The position numbers and the translations under genes are program-made. From Streptomyces sp. DH37 (GTDB taxonomy: Bacteria > Actinomycetota > Actinomycetes > Streptomycetales > Streptomycetaceae): 64,000 bases of DNA. Under the pieces are notes generated by a model. It worked only from the letters and a program-made list of their open reading frames with translations, was not told the origin of the DNA and did not search any database. The stretch spans positions 1 through 64,000 of the forward strand of contig NZ_JARVKV010000014.1 of assembly GCF_029813835.1 (NCBI RefSeq), written 5' to 3'. This document shows positions 43,536 to 49,646 of the stretch, piece after piece. Numbering within the stretch: position 1 is the stretch's first letter; every line of letters starts with the position of its first letter.

Positions 43536-44258
43536 CTAGCCGCGCCCCCCGGCCGGGACGGCGTACACCAGCAGGTTCCTCTGGTAGCCGCCGCGTTCGC
43601 GGTCGTAGGGGGGCGCGCAGGTGACCAGGGTCAGGACCGGCCGCCCGTCGCGCCGGAACACCTCGGCGGGGAGCCTGTCCTTGTCGACCACCTCACGGGC
43701 CGTCACCTCGTACCGTACGGGAGGGGCGTCCTCGCGTGCGACGGTGACGTCGTCGCCCTTCCGGACGCCGTACAGCCTGGCGAAGGCGCCCAGGTCGCCG
43801 GTGCGGTCGTCCACGTGGCCGACGATGACGGCGGATCCGGCGGGCGCGCCCGGCGCCGGGCCGTAGCGGTACCAGCCGGCCTGCCCGGCGTCCTCGGGGA
43901 TCTCCACCGTTCCGTCGTCCTGGACGCCGACGTCCTGGACGCGGGCGTCCAGGGAGAGCCGGGGGACGCGCAGCGCCACCGGTTCGGGCGCGGGACCGGC
44001 ACCGGCACCGGACGCGTCCTGCGCCCCGCCCGGGCCCAGGTCGCCGTCGCGGCCCCCGGACGGCGGCCCGGCCGCGGGCTCCTGGGCCCGCGGCCGGTCG
44101 CCGAAGTCCGACGGCGCCGCGGTCCCGGACGGCCACAGCGTCCAGGCCAGCAGCGCCGCCAGGACGGCGGCGGTGACCGCGGCGGCCGTGACGGCCGCCG
44201 CGGAGGGCCGCCCACCCCTGGTGGAGGCGCGAGTGGAGGCGCGGGTGGAGGCGCGCAT
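43536..44258 (-). CDS. Class F (class E-like) sortase
   Basis: 240 residues. N-terminal RAST repeats (2-14), a signal-anchor helix (about 20-42), a Gly/Pro linker, and the sortase barrel. The catalytic triad is visible: His148 (VIVGHVDD), Cys214 (LTLVTCAPP) and Arg227 (QRNLLVYA). Sortases join surface proteins to peptidoglycan. It begins 5 bp after the DUF4397 protein ends, so the two are one operon. Confidence 0.93.
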   Translation of the reverse strand: MRASTRASTRASTRGGRPSAAAVTAAAVTAAVLAALLAWTLWPSGTAAPSDFGDRPRAQEPAAGPPSGGRDGDLGPGGAQDASGAGAGPAPEPVALRVPRLSLDARVQDVGVQDDGTVEIPEDAGQAGWYRYGPAPGAPAGSAVIVGHVDDRTGDLGAFARLYGVRKGDDVTVAREDAPPVRYEVTAREVVDKDRLPAEVFRRDGRPVLTLVTCAPPYDRERGGYQRNLLVYAVPAGGRG

Positions 44259-44263
44259 GGCCG

Positions 44264-45103
44264 TCAGTTGTCCCGGGCGTACCGGCGGCGGGCGGCCAGC
44301 AGACCGGCGACCGCGACGGCTCCCGCGGTGCCCCAGGCGAGCCAGGCGGTGGCGGACTCGTTGTCCGCGGCCATCGCACCGCTCTCACCGGCGTTCACAC
44401 CGCCCGGCGCGGACTGCATGCCGCTGATGGTCTGCGTCTTCAGCGCGAGGTTCCCGTCCTCGGCGCTGCCCCAGGCGTAGACGACGGTGTTGGCGCCCTC
44501 GCCGAGCTCCAGGTCGGCGGGGCCGATGGCCACGGTGTCGGTCCCGGCGAGGACCACGTCGGCGCTGACCGTGCCGGCGGGCACCTCCAGCGACTTCTCG
44601 TCGGGGTTGGTCAGGCCCTCGATGACCGGCTCGCCGCCCGCGCGGACGTCCACGGCCGGAGCGGCGGCCACATGGCGGACGGTCAGCCGGGACTGTCCGG
44701 CCGGGACCTTGGAGGTGTCGTTGACGAAGGCGGTGAGCACGGGGTCGCCCTGCGCGTTCAGGTGCGCGGCGAGCGTGGCGTTCGCGCCGGCCGGGACCTC
44801 GACGCTCTTCTGGATGGCGGGGTCGCCGTCGGGCCCCTCGCCGTCCGCGAAGACCTCGATGTCGTAGGTGCCCGGGTCCAGGGCCTGAGGCTCGGTCAGG
44901 GTGCCGGGCCGGAAGTCGGGGAGCAGTTCGTTCCCGTTGGCGTAGACGTCGACGGTGAGGCCGGGGACGCCGTGGAAGACCGAGACCGATGCCTTCCCGC
45001 CCTGCGCCGGTCCGTCCGCGGAGGCGGGGACGGCCACGGCCAGGGACAGTGCGCACGCACCGGCGGCGACGGAGACGATCTTCCTGCTGCGCGAGTTCAT
45101 CAT
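44264..45103 (-). CDS. Secreted DUF4397 surface protein with C-terminal anchor
   Basis: 279 residues: signal peptide (about 1-29, PASADG), two DUF4397 repeats (SVFHGVPGLTVDVYANGNEL; LTVRHVAAAPAVDVRAGGE), then a Gly/Ala/Asn linker and a C-terminal helix with basic end (TAWLAWGTAGAVAVAGLL then RRRYARDN). The tail has the architecture of a sortase substrate, but no LPXTG or LAXTG motif precedes the helix. Adjacent to a sortase. Either the motif is atypical or this protein stays membrane-anchored. ATG 45103 or 45100. Confidence 0.9.
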   Translation of the reverse strand: MMNSRSRKIVSVAAGACALSLAVAVPASADGPAQGGKASVSVFHGVPGLTVDVYANGNELLPDFRPGTLTEPQALDPGTYDIEVFADGEGPDGDPAIQKSVEVPAGANATLAAHLNAQGDPVLTAFVNDTSKVPAGQSRLTVRHVAAAPAVDVRAGGEPVIEGLTNPDEKSLEVPAGTVSADVVLAGTDTVAIGPADLELGEGANTVVYAWGSAEDGNLALKTQTISGMQSAPGGVNAGESGAMAADNESATAWLAWGTAGAVAVAGLLAARRRYARDN

Positions 45104-45195
45104 CGGGTTTCCCTTCGTGGGAGCCCCGCTCGGAGCGGGACTTCACCCCCTCTTCCGGATGACCGGCCCTCTCGGATGCACGTGGCGACGGGATT

Positions 45196-45915
45196 TCACG
45201 GAACGATTCCCCGTCGCCCCTTCTCCCGGATCGGTTGGTCGTCGTACCGGGACGCCCTGGCTCGGGCGCCGGCTCGGGCCCTGTCGCGGGCCCTGTCGCG
45301 AGCCCTGTCGCGGGTCCTGTCGCGGTCGTTGTCACGGGTGAGGGCGGGCCGGTCCGGGCCGGCTCCCCGGAGGCCGGTGGCCTCGGGCGTACGGCCCGGT
45401 GCGCCGATCCCCGCCGCCGCCAGGCGGCGCCTGCGTTCCTCCTCCTGAACGGCCCGGTCGGGGTGGCGCCTGAGCCAGTATGGGTTGTCGTGGGGCAGTC
45501 CGCCACTTATCCGCCCGTACATCCCGATAGTGAGGATGACCAGGCCCATCAGGAAGCTGAAGACGACGCTGGGCATGCGGAACGCCAGGATGTTGGCGGA
45601 CCTCTCCAGCAGGACCAGGTGGACGAAGCCGCTGAGGACGAACAGCGAGCCGATCGTCATGGTGAGCGTGGAGGCGGCGTTGCCGCCGATGAACGCCCCG
45701 GCCACCAGGAGCGTCCCGACCGCCACCGAGACCAGGCTCAGCAGGCCGTTGCCGGAGAGCCCGGCGATCCCGGAACCGGTGGTGTCGAAGAAGTCGAGCC
45801 GGTTGGCGAATCCGAGGGCGCCGAAGGCCAGGAGGACGACGCCGCTGAGGGCGGCGCCGTAGCGGTGGACAGCGGCCAGGCGGTGGTTCACGGGCAGTTC
45901 GTCCCGGATCCTCAT
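45196..45915 (-). CDS. DUF4383 membrane protein with Arg/Asp repeat tail
   Basis: 239 residues, four transmembrane helices (YGAALSGVVLLAFGALGFAN, LLSLVSVAVGTLLVAGAF, MTIGSLFVLSGFVHLVLLE and VVFSFLMGLVILTIGMYGR) of the DUF4383 family, then a basic tail with RDRA repeats (RDRARDRARDRARAG) encoded by a 12-bp tandem repeat. Function unknown; often co-occurs with envelope stress genes. ATG 45915 with GAGGAG upstream, 25 bp after the sigma gene stop. Confidence 0.88.
   Translation of the reverse strand: MRIRDELPVNHRLAAVHRYGAALSGVVLLAFGALGFANRLDFFDTTGSGIAGLSGNGLLSLVSVAVGTLLVAGAFIGGNAASTLTMTIGSLFVLSGFVHLVLLERSANILAFRMPSVVFSFLMGLVILTIGMYGRISGGLPHDNPYWLRRHPDRAVQEEERRRRLAAAGIGAPGRTPEATGLRGAGPDRPALTRDNDRDRTRDRARDRARDRARAGARARASRYDDQPIREKGRRGIVP
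45278..45337. repeat. Tandem 12-bp repeat in the DUF4383 gene
   Basis: Five units of GCCCTGTCGCGG type (45278-45337, last one degenerate) encode the RDRA tail. Confidence 0.8.
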
Positions 45916-45939
45916 GGTTCACCGTCTCCTCACGGGAGT

Positions 45940-46551
45940 TCACGGGGCGTACCGGACGGCCTCCATCCGCCGGCGCAGCCGCAGCAGTCCCCTGCGGGCG
46001 TGCGTCTTGACCGTGCCCAGGGGCAGGCCGGTGCGGCGGGCTATCTCGGCCTGGGTGAGGTCCTCGTAGAAGGCCAGGAAGAGCACCCGGCGCTGGGGGG
46101 CGGGCAGTCCGGCCAGCGCGCGGGCGACCAGGAGCCGGTCCAGGACCTCGTCCGGATGGGGCCCGGCCGCGGCGGGCGGGAACGCGGGGCCCGCCGCGGC
46201 CAGTTCACGGCGCCGGGCGCGGGCGGCCAGCGCGTCGGCCGTCACCCGGCGGGTGATGCCGACCAGCCAGCCCGGCAGCGAACCGCGCTCGGACCGGTAG
46301 GCGCCCCGGCCGCGCCAGGCGGCCAGGAAGACCTGCTGCGTGACGTCCTCCGCCTCCCGGGAGTCGCCCAGGACGCGGGTGGACAGGGTGTGGACGAGCG
46401 TGCCCCAGCGCCCGAAGAGTTCGGCCAGGGCCCACTCCTCACCGCGCGCCAGGGCCTGGGCCAGCTCCTCCTCGGACGCGGCCGGGCCTCCGGGGACCGG
46501 CCGGCGCGGCTCCGGACGAGGGGCCGCCACCCGGGCCGTCGCAGGCGTCAT
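45940..46551 (-). CDS. ECF sigma factor (SigK/LitS-like)
   Basis: 203 residues from ATG 46551 (GGGAGGAG upstream). Sigma region 2 at about 40-105 (ALAELFGRWGTLVHTL, EAEDVTQQVFLAAWRG) and region 4 near the C-terminus (QRRVLFLAFYEDLTQAEIAR, GTVKTHARRGLLRLRRRM). Heads a minus-strand operon of DUF4383, DUF4397, sortase and anti-sigma genes. It lies head to head with a MerR/B12-binding regulator, the layout of the litR-litS light-regulation pair. The long frame upstream of 46551 is the shadow of the MerR gene. Confidence 0.93.
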   Translation of the reverse strand: MTPATARVAAPRPEPRRPVPGGPAASEEELAQALARGEEWALAELFGRWGTLVHTLSTRVLGDSREAEDVTQQVFLAAWRGRGAYRSERGSLPGWLVGITRRVTADALAARARRRELAAAGPAFPPAAAGPHPDEVLDRLLVARALAGLPAPQRRVLFLAFYEDLTQAEIARRTGLPLGTVKTHARRGLLRLRRRMEAVRYAP

Positions 46552-46627
46552 GGCTTCGCTCCTCCCAACGGGCGCGGGACGCGCTTCGGTACTGCCACGG
46601 TGGAGCGCATGACGGGAGGGGGCAAGT

Positions 46628-46645
46628 TGCATCGTTTGTGCGTCG
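46628..46645. promoter_or_regulatory. TGC(A/G)TCG direct repeat, 11-bp period
   Basis: TGCATCG (46628-46634) and TGCGTCG (46639-46645), start-to-start 11 bp, between the ECF sigma and MerR/B12 genes, followed by TACTCT as a possible -10. CarH-type repressors bind direct repeats with 11-bp spacing, so this is a candidate operator. Confidence 0.4.
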
Positions 46646-46659
46646 ACTACTCTGGACGT

Positions 46660-47751
46660 ATGGCGGACCCTCTGGACCCTCCGGACCCCGTGGAGCCCGC
46701 TCCCGGGCGGGCGGGACTGAGCACCGGCGCCGTCGCCCGGCGGCTGGGCGTCGCGCCCACCACCCTGCGCTCGTGGGACCGGCGGTACGGGCTGGGGCCC
46801 GGCGGCCGGGAGGGCGGCCGGCACCGGCGCTGGTCGCCGGAGGACATCGCGGTGCTGGAGGCCATGTGCCGCCTGACCGCCTCCGGCGTCCCCCCGGCGG
46901 AGGCGGCCCGCCAGGCCCGCGCCGCCGCTCCCCCCGCGCCCGCCGAGCCGCTCCCGGCGCCGTCCCCCGAGCCCGGCCCGCCCGACGCGTCCGGGGAGCC
47001 CGAGGAGGCCGGGGAGCCCGACACGTCCGGCACTCCCGCCGAACCCGCCGGGCCGGCCCGCGCGGGGGGCGGCAACGCCCTCCCCCTGGGCAGCGTCGGC
47101 CGGGAGTGCCGGGGCTTGGCCCGCGCGGCCGTACGCCTGGACGCCCCCGCCCTCGACGACCTGCTGGACCGCGCGATCGCCGCACACGGTGTGGCCGGGG
47201 CCTGGGAGGAGGTGATCATGCCCACGCTGCGGGCGGCGGGCCGCAAGTGGGTCACCTCCGGCGAGCGCTACATCGAGGTGGAGCACCTGCTGTCCTGGCA
47301 CGTCTCCTCGGCCCTGCGCCGCGTGACGGCCGGATCGCGCTCCGCGCCCCCCGCGTCGACCGCGCCCCCCGCCCCGGTCCTGCTGGCCTGCGCGCCCGAC
47401 GAGACGCACACCCTCCCCCTGGAGGCCCTGGCCGCCGGGCTGACCGAGCACGGCGCCCCCGTCCGGATGTTCGGCGCCTCCGTCCCGGCCGAGGCGATGG
47501 AGGAGGCCGTGCGCCGCACCGGCCCGTCCGCCGTCGTCCTGTGGTCGCAGACCCGCCGCACCGCCGACCCCGCCCTGGTCCGCCGGGTGCGCGCCACCGC
47601 CTGGGGCGTGCGCGGCGCCCGGGTGCGCCCCACCGTGCTGGTCGCGGGACCGGGCTGGCGGGGGCTGCGCCTGCCCGGCGCCGTCCGCCCCCGCGGCCTG
47701 CGCGACGCCCTCGGACTCCTCACCGCCCCGGCGAGCCCCCGGCCGTCCTGA
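46660..47751 (+). CDS. MerR-family regulator with CarH/LitR-like cobalamin-binding domain
   Basis: 363 residues. Winged helix at 20-88 (LSTGAVARRLGVAPTTLRSW), a Pro/Ala/Glu-rich linker (90-140), a cap-type helical domain (about 145-222) with Trp197 and Glu208-His209 (KWVTSGERYIEVEHLL), and a B12-binding Rossmann fold (238-355) with the lower-ligand region CAPDETHTLPLEALAAGL (Glu248, His250). CarH uses a Wx9EH cap motif and an ExH region; here the Trp-to-EH spacing is ten. By homology it would repress in the dark with adenosylcobalamin and release on light. ATG 46660 has little RBS; possibly leaderless. Confidence 0.88.
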   Translation: MADPLDPPDPVEPAPGRAGLSTGAVARRLGVAPTTLRSWDRRYGLGPGGREGGRHRRWSPEDIAVLEAMCRLTASGVPPAEAARQARAAAPPAPAEPLPAPSPEPGPPDASGEPEEAGEPDTSGTPAEPAGPARAGGGNALPLGSVGRECRGLARAAVRLDAPALDDLLDRAIAAHGVAGAWEEVIMPTLRAAGRKWVTSGERYIEVEHLLSWHVSSALRRVTAGSRSAPPASTAPPAPVLLACAPDETHTLPLEALAAGLTEHGAPVRMFGASVPAEAMEEAVRRTGPSAVVLWSQTRRTADPALVRRVRATAWGVRGARVRPTVLVAGPGWRGLRLPGAVRPRGLRDALGLLTAPASPRPS

Positions 47752-47792
47752 GGACCGCTGGCGCGGGCTGCCCCGGGCTCCGGCAGCGGGCG

Positions 47793-47900
47793 CTACCCGG
47801 CCCCGCCTCCCCGGGCGGCCTGGACCAGCAGCACCACGGCGACGGCGGACATCGCCACCAATACGCCCGTCCACGTTCCCGGACCCGGCCCCCGCCTCAC
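47793..47900 (-). CDS. 35-codon membrane peptide
   Basis: GTG at 47900, overlapping the previous stop as GTGA. The 35-residue product is a short basic lead and one hydrophobic helix (GVLVAMSAVAVVLLVQAA) ending in Gly/Ala. Third gene of a coupled trio; the overlap is the main evidence that it is translated. Confidence 0.5.
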   Translation of the reverse strand: MRRGPGPGTWTGVLVAMSAVAVVLLVQAARGGGAG

Positions 47901-48301
47901 CGGCCCGCCCCGATACGCCGGGCGCGCACCACCACGCCGCCGGCCCGGTACGTCCACCCGGCCCCGGTAGCGGCCAGGTCCCGTACGCGCGCCGGGTCGT
48001 GGAAGGCGAGCGGGGACAGGCAGCCGCGCATCCCGCGCAGCATCGCGGGCACGTCCCGCCCGACCAACACCCCGTACTCCACCCCGGGCGCCTCGCGCCG
48101 CGCCGACCAGCACAGCCGGTACCAGTCCCCGCCGCGCCCGGCCGGGGCCGCGCTCCCCTCCACCGGGTGGCACCCGCACCCGCACACCATGTGCAGCACC
48201 CCCGGCACCCCGCTGTCCCGCGGCTCGCCGTCCTCGCACCAGCCGTGCCGTCCGATGACGCAGTGCGCCGACCGGTACTCCGGCTCCCCCACCGGGCTCA
48301 C
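47897..48301 (-). CDS. Cysteine-rich small protein of unknown function
   Basis: 134 residues from GTG 48301, overlapping the upstream stop as GTGA. Seven Cys and several His cluster in HCVIGRHGWCEDG, MVCGCGCHPVEG and the following RLCWSARRE, which could hold a metal. The C-terminal half (GMRGCLSPLAFHDPARVRDL) is not recognised. It is the second gene of a three-gene unit facing a GntR regulator. Confidence 0.65.
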   Translation of the reverse strand: MSPVGEPEYRSAHCVIGRHGWCEDGEPRDSGVPGVLHMVCGCGCHPVEGSAAPAGRGGDWYRLCWSARREAPGVEYGVLVGRDVPAMLRGMRGCLSPLAFHDPARVRDLAATGAGWTYRAGGVVVRARRIGAGR

Positions 48302-48522
48302 CGGGGGCTTCCGGGAAAGGTCACGGTCCACCCGGGCCGCAGGGTGTGCGGGTTGTAGACGTAGGCGGGCCGATACGGTCGTTCGGGTGCCGCGACGGTG
48401 GCCCGGCCTCCCGGCACGCGGGGCTTCCGATGCCGTCCGGTGGCCGGAAGCACATGGGTCAGCAGCGTCAGAAGGGCAGGGCTCCACGCCCGGCCCAGGG
48501 CACGCGCGATAAGGTCTCGCAC
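48298..48522 (-). CDS. Small basic protein of unknown function
   Basis: 74 residues from GTG 48522 with GGGGAG 8 nt upstream. A helical start (MRDLIARALGRAWSPALL) and a Pro/Arg/Tyr-rich rest (PERPYRPAYVYNPHTLRPG). No known domain. First gene of the unit, read divergently from the GntR gene. Confidence 0.6.
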   Translation of the reverse strand: MRDLIARALGRAWSPALLTLLTHVLPATGRHRKPRVPGGRATVAAPERPYRPAYVYNPHTLRPGWTVTFPGSPR

Positions 48523-48552
48523 GTCATCAACTCCCCAGAAGTTGGTGGCCGT

Positions 48553-48584
48553 GCCCCCGGACCGGTCGCAACGGTCGCGGGGGC
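48553..48584 (-). terminator. Leader hairpin upstream of the three small genes
   Basis: GCCCCCGGACCG (48553-48564) against CGGTCGCGGGGGC (48572-48584), nearly perfect. It lies between the GntR operator region and the first start codon at 48522, so it could be an attenuator or simply a terminator for counter-transcripts. Confidence 0.5.
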
Positions 48585-48612
48585 GTTCACATGGCCCAGC
48601 ATAGGAAGCCTG

Positions 48613-48652
48613 TATACCCCTGTCTACTGGTAGCTATAGCCAGGGGTCTATA
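48613..48652. promoter_or_regulatory. Dyad operator in the GntR divergent promoter
   Basis: TATACCCCTG (48613-48622) and CAGGGGTCTATA (48641-48652) form an inverted repeat around a TAGCTA core, in an AT-rich patch that should also hold the promoters. Probable autoregulatory site of the short GntR protein. Confidence 0.65.
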
Positions 48653-48686
48653 TGTCCAGGTGTGCGCTGATACGTAACCTCGGCAG

Positions 48687-48923
48687 GTGACCGATTTCGA
48701 GTTCGACCCCACGCGACCGAAGTGGGAGCAGATCGCCGACACGCTCCGGGAGCGCATCCGCAGTGGCGAGTACCCGCCGCGCCGCCTGATCTCCGAGGTG
48801 CGCCTCGAGGCGGAGTTCGGGGTCGCGCGGGTCACCGTCAGGAAGGCGACAGCGGCGCTGCGCGAAGAGGGGCTGATCATCACCACCCCGGGCATGGGCT
48901 CGTTCGTGGCCGACAGGAGTTGA
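48687..48923 (+). CDS. Short GntR-family regulator (DNA-binding domain only)
   Basis: 78 residues, GTG start. Only the GntR winged helix (PKWEQIADTLRERIRSGEYP, VRLEAEFGVARVTVRKATAAL, LIITTPGMGSFVADR); no effector domain. Such minimal GntR proteins (KorSA-like) are typical of Streptomyces plasmids and integrated elements, and of accessory loci. It is 31 bp ahead of a NUDIX gene, in one operon. Confidence 0.9.
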   Translation: MTDFEFDPTRPKWEQIADTLRERIRSGEYPPRRLISEVRLEAEFGVARVTVRKATAALREEGLIITTPGMGSFVADRS

Positions 48924-48954
48924 ACCGGGCCCACCGCCGAAGGGACCGTCGATC

Positions 48955-49470
48955 GTGACCCACCCCGAGCACGACACCCGCCCCAACCCCCGCCCCGACT
49001 CCCTGGCCCCCGCGGTCGAATCGATGACCCTGCTGGTCGCGTCCGTCATCGTCCACGACAGGGCCGCCGACCGCGTCCTCCTCCTCCAACGCGGCCCGCG
49101 GGCCAAGTTCGGCCAGGGGATGTGGGACCTGCCCACCGGCAAGAGCGATCCGGGCGAGCCCGTCACCGAGACCGCCGTGCGCGAACTCCGTGAGGAGACC
49201 GGCCTGGTCATGAAGGCCGAGCACCTGCGCCTCGCCCATGTCGTCCACGGGGCCTGGGGCGTCGAGTCCCCCAACGGCTACCTCACCGTCGTCTTCGCCG
49301 CCCACGACTGGTCCGGCGAGCCCGAGAACCGCGAACCGGGCAAGCACTCCCAGGTCCGCTGGACCCCCACCGACGCCCTCCCCGGGAACTTCGTCCCCTC
49401 CACCGCCGGCGCCCTGCGCCACTACCTCACCGGCGGCCCCCAGTTCTCGCTCGTCCGCTGGAACACCTGA
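48955..49470 (+). CDS. NUDIX hydrolase
   Basis: 171 residues from GTG 48955. The Nudix box is clear: GKSDPGEPVTETAVRELREE then TG (GX5EX7REXXEEXG pattern with RELREETG). Hydrolyses nucleoside-diphosphate-X compounds, possibly damaged nucleotides. Cotranscribed with the GntR gene. Confidence 0.92.
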   Translation: MTHPEHDTRPNPRPDSLAPAVESMTLLVASVIVHDRAADRVLLLQRGPRAKFGQGMWDLPTGKSDPGEPVTETAVRELREETGLVMKAEHLRLAHVVHGAWGVESPNGYLTVVFAAHDWSGEPENREPGKHSQVRWTPTDALPGNFVPSTAGALRHYLTGGPQFSLVRWNT

Positions 49471-49604
49471 GGGAGCCGGTCCCCGTGCGCGCCCGTCGGA
49501 GGCGATCCGTTATATGCCGGGCCGCCTCCGCCGCCCGCTGCTAAGCTCCCTCAGCCCCGCTCGGGGCACCGAGGGGCCCCACACCCTCCGACTCGGTTCA
49601 GGCC

Positions 49605-49622
49605 CCGCCGTGGTCACGGCGG
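49605..49622. promoter_or_regulatory. Dyad CCGCCGTG-GT-CACGGCGG before the FG-GAP gene
   Basis: Arms 49605-49612 and 49615-49622, 25 bp upstream of the start codon, where it could act as operator or leader hairpin. The stretch before it (49471-49604) has a possible -10 (TATATG or TAAGCT) and no gene. Confidence 0.35.
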
Positions 49623-49646
49623 TGCGGCCTTACACGGGAGGACCCC

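Noticed and set aside
46552..47874. Upstream extension of the ECF sigma frame
   Set aside because: It is antisense to the MerR/B12 gene and composed of Gly/Arg/Pro runs; the true start is ATG 46551 with GGGAGGAG.
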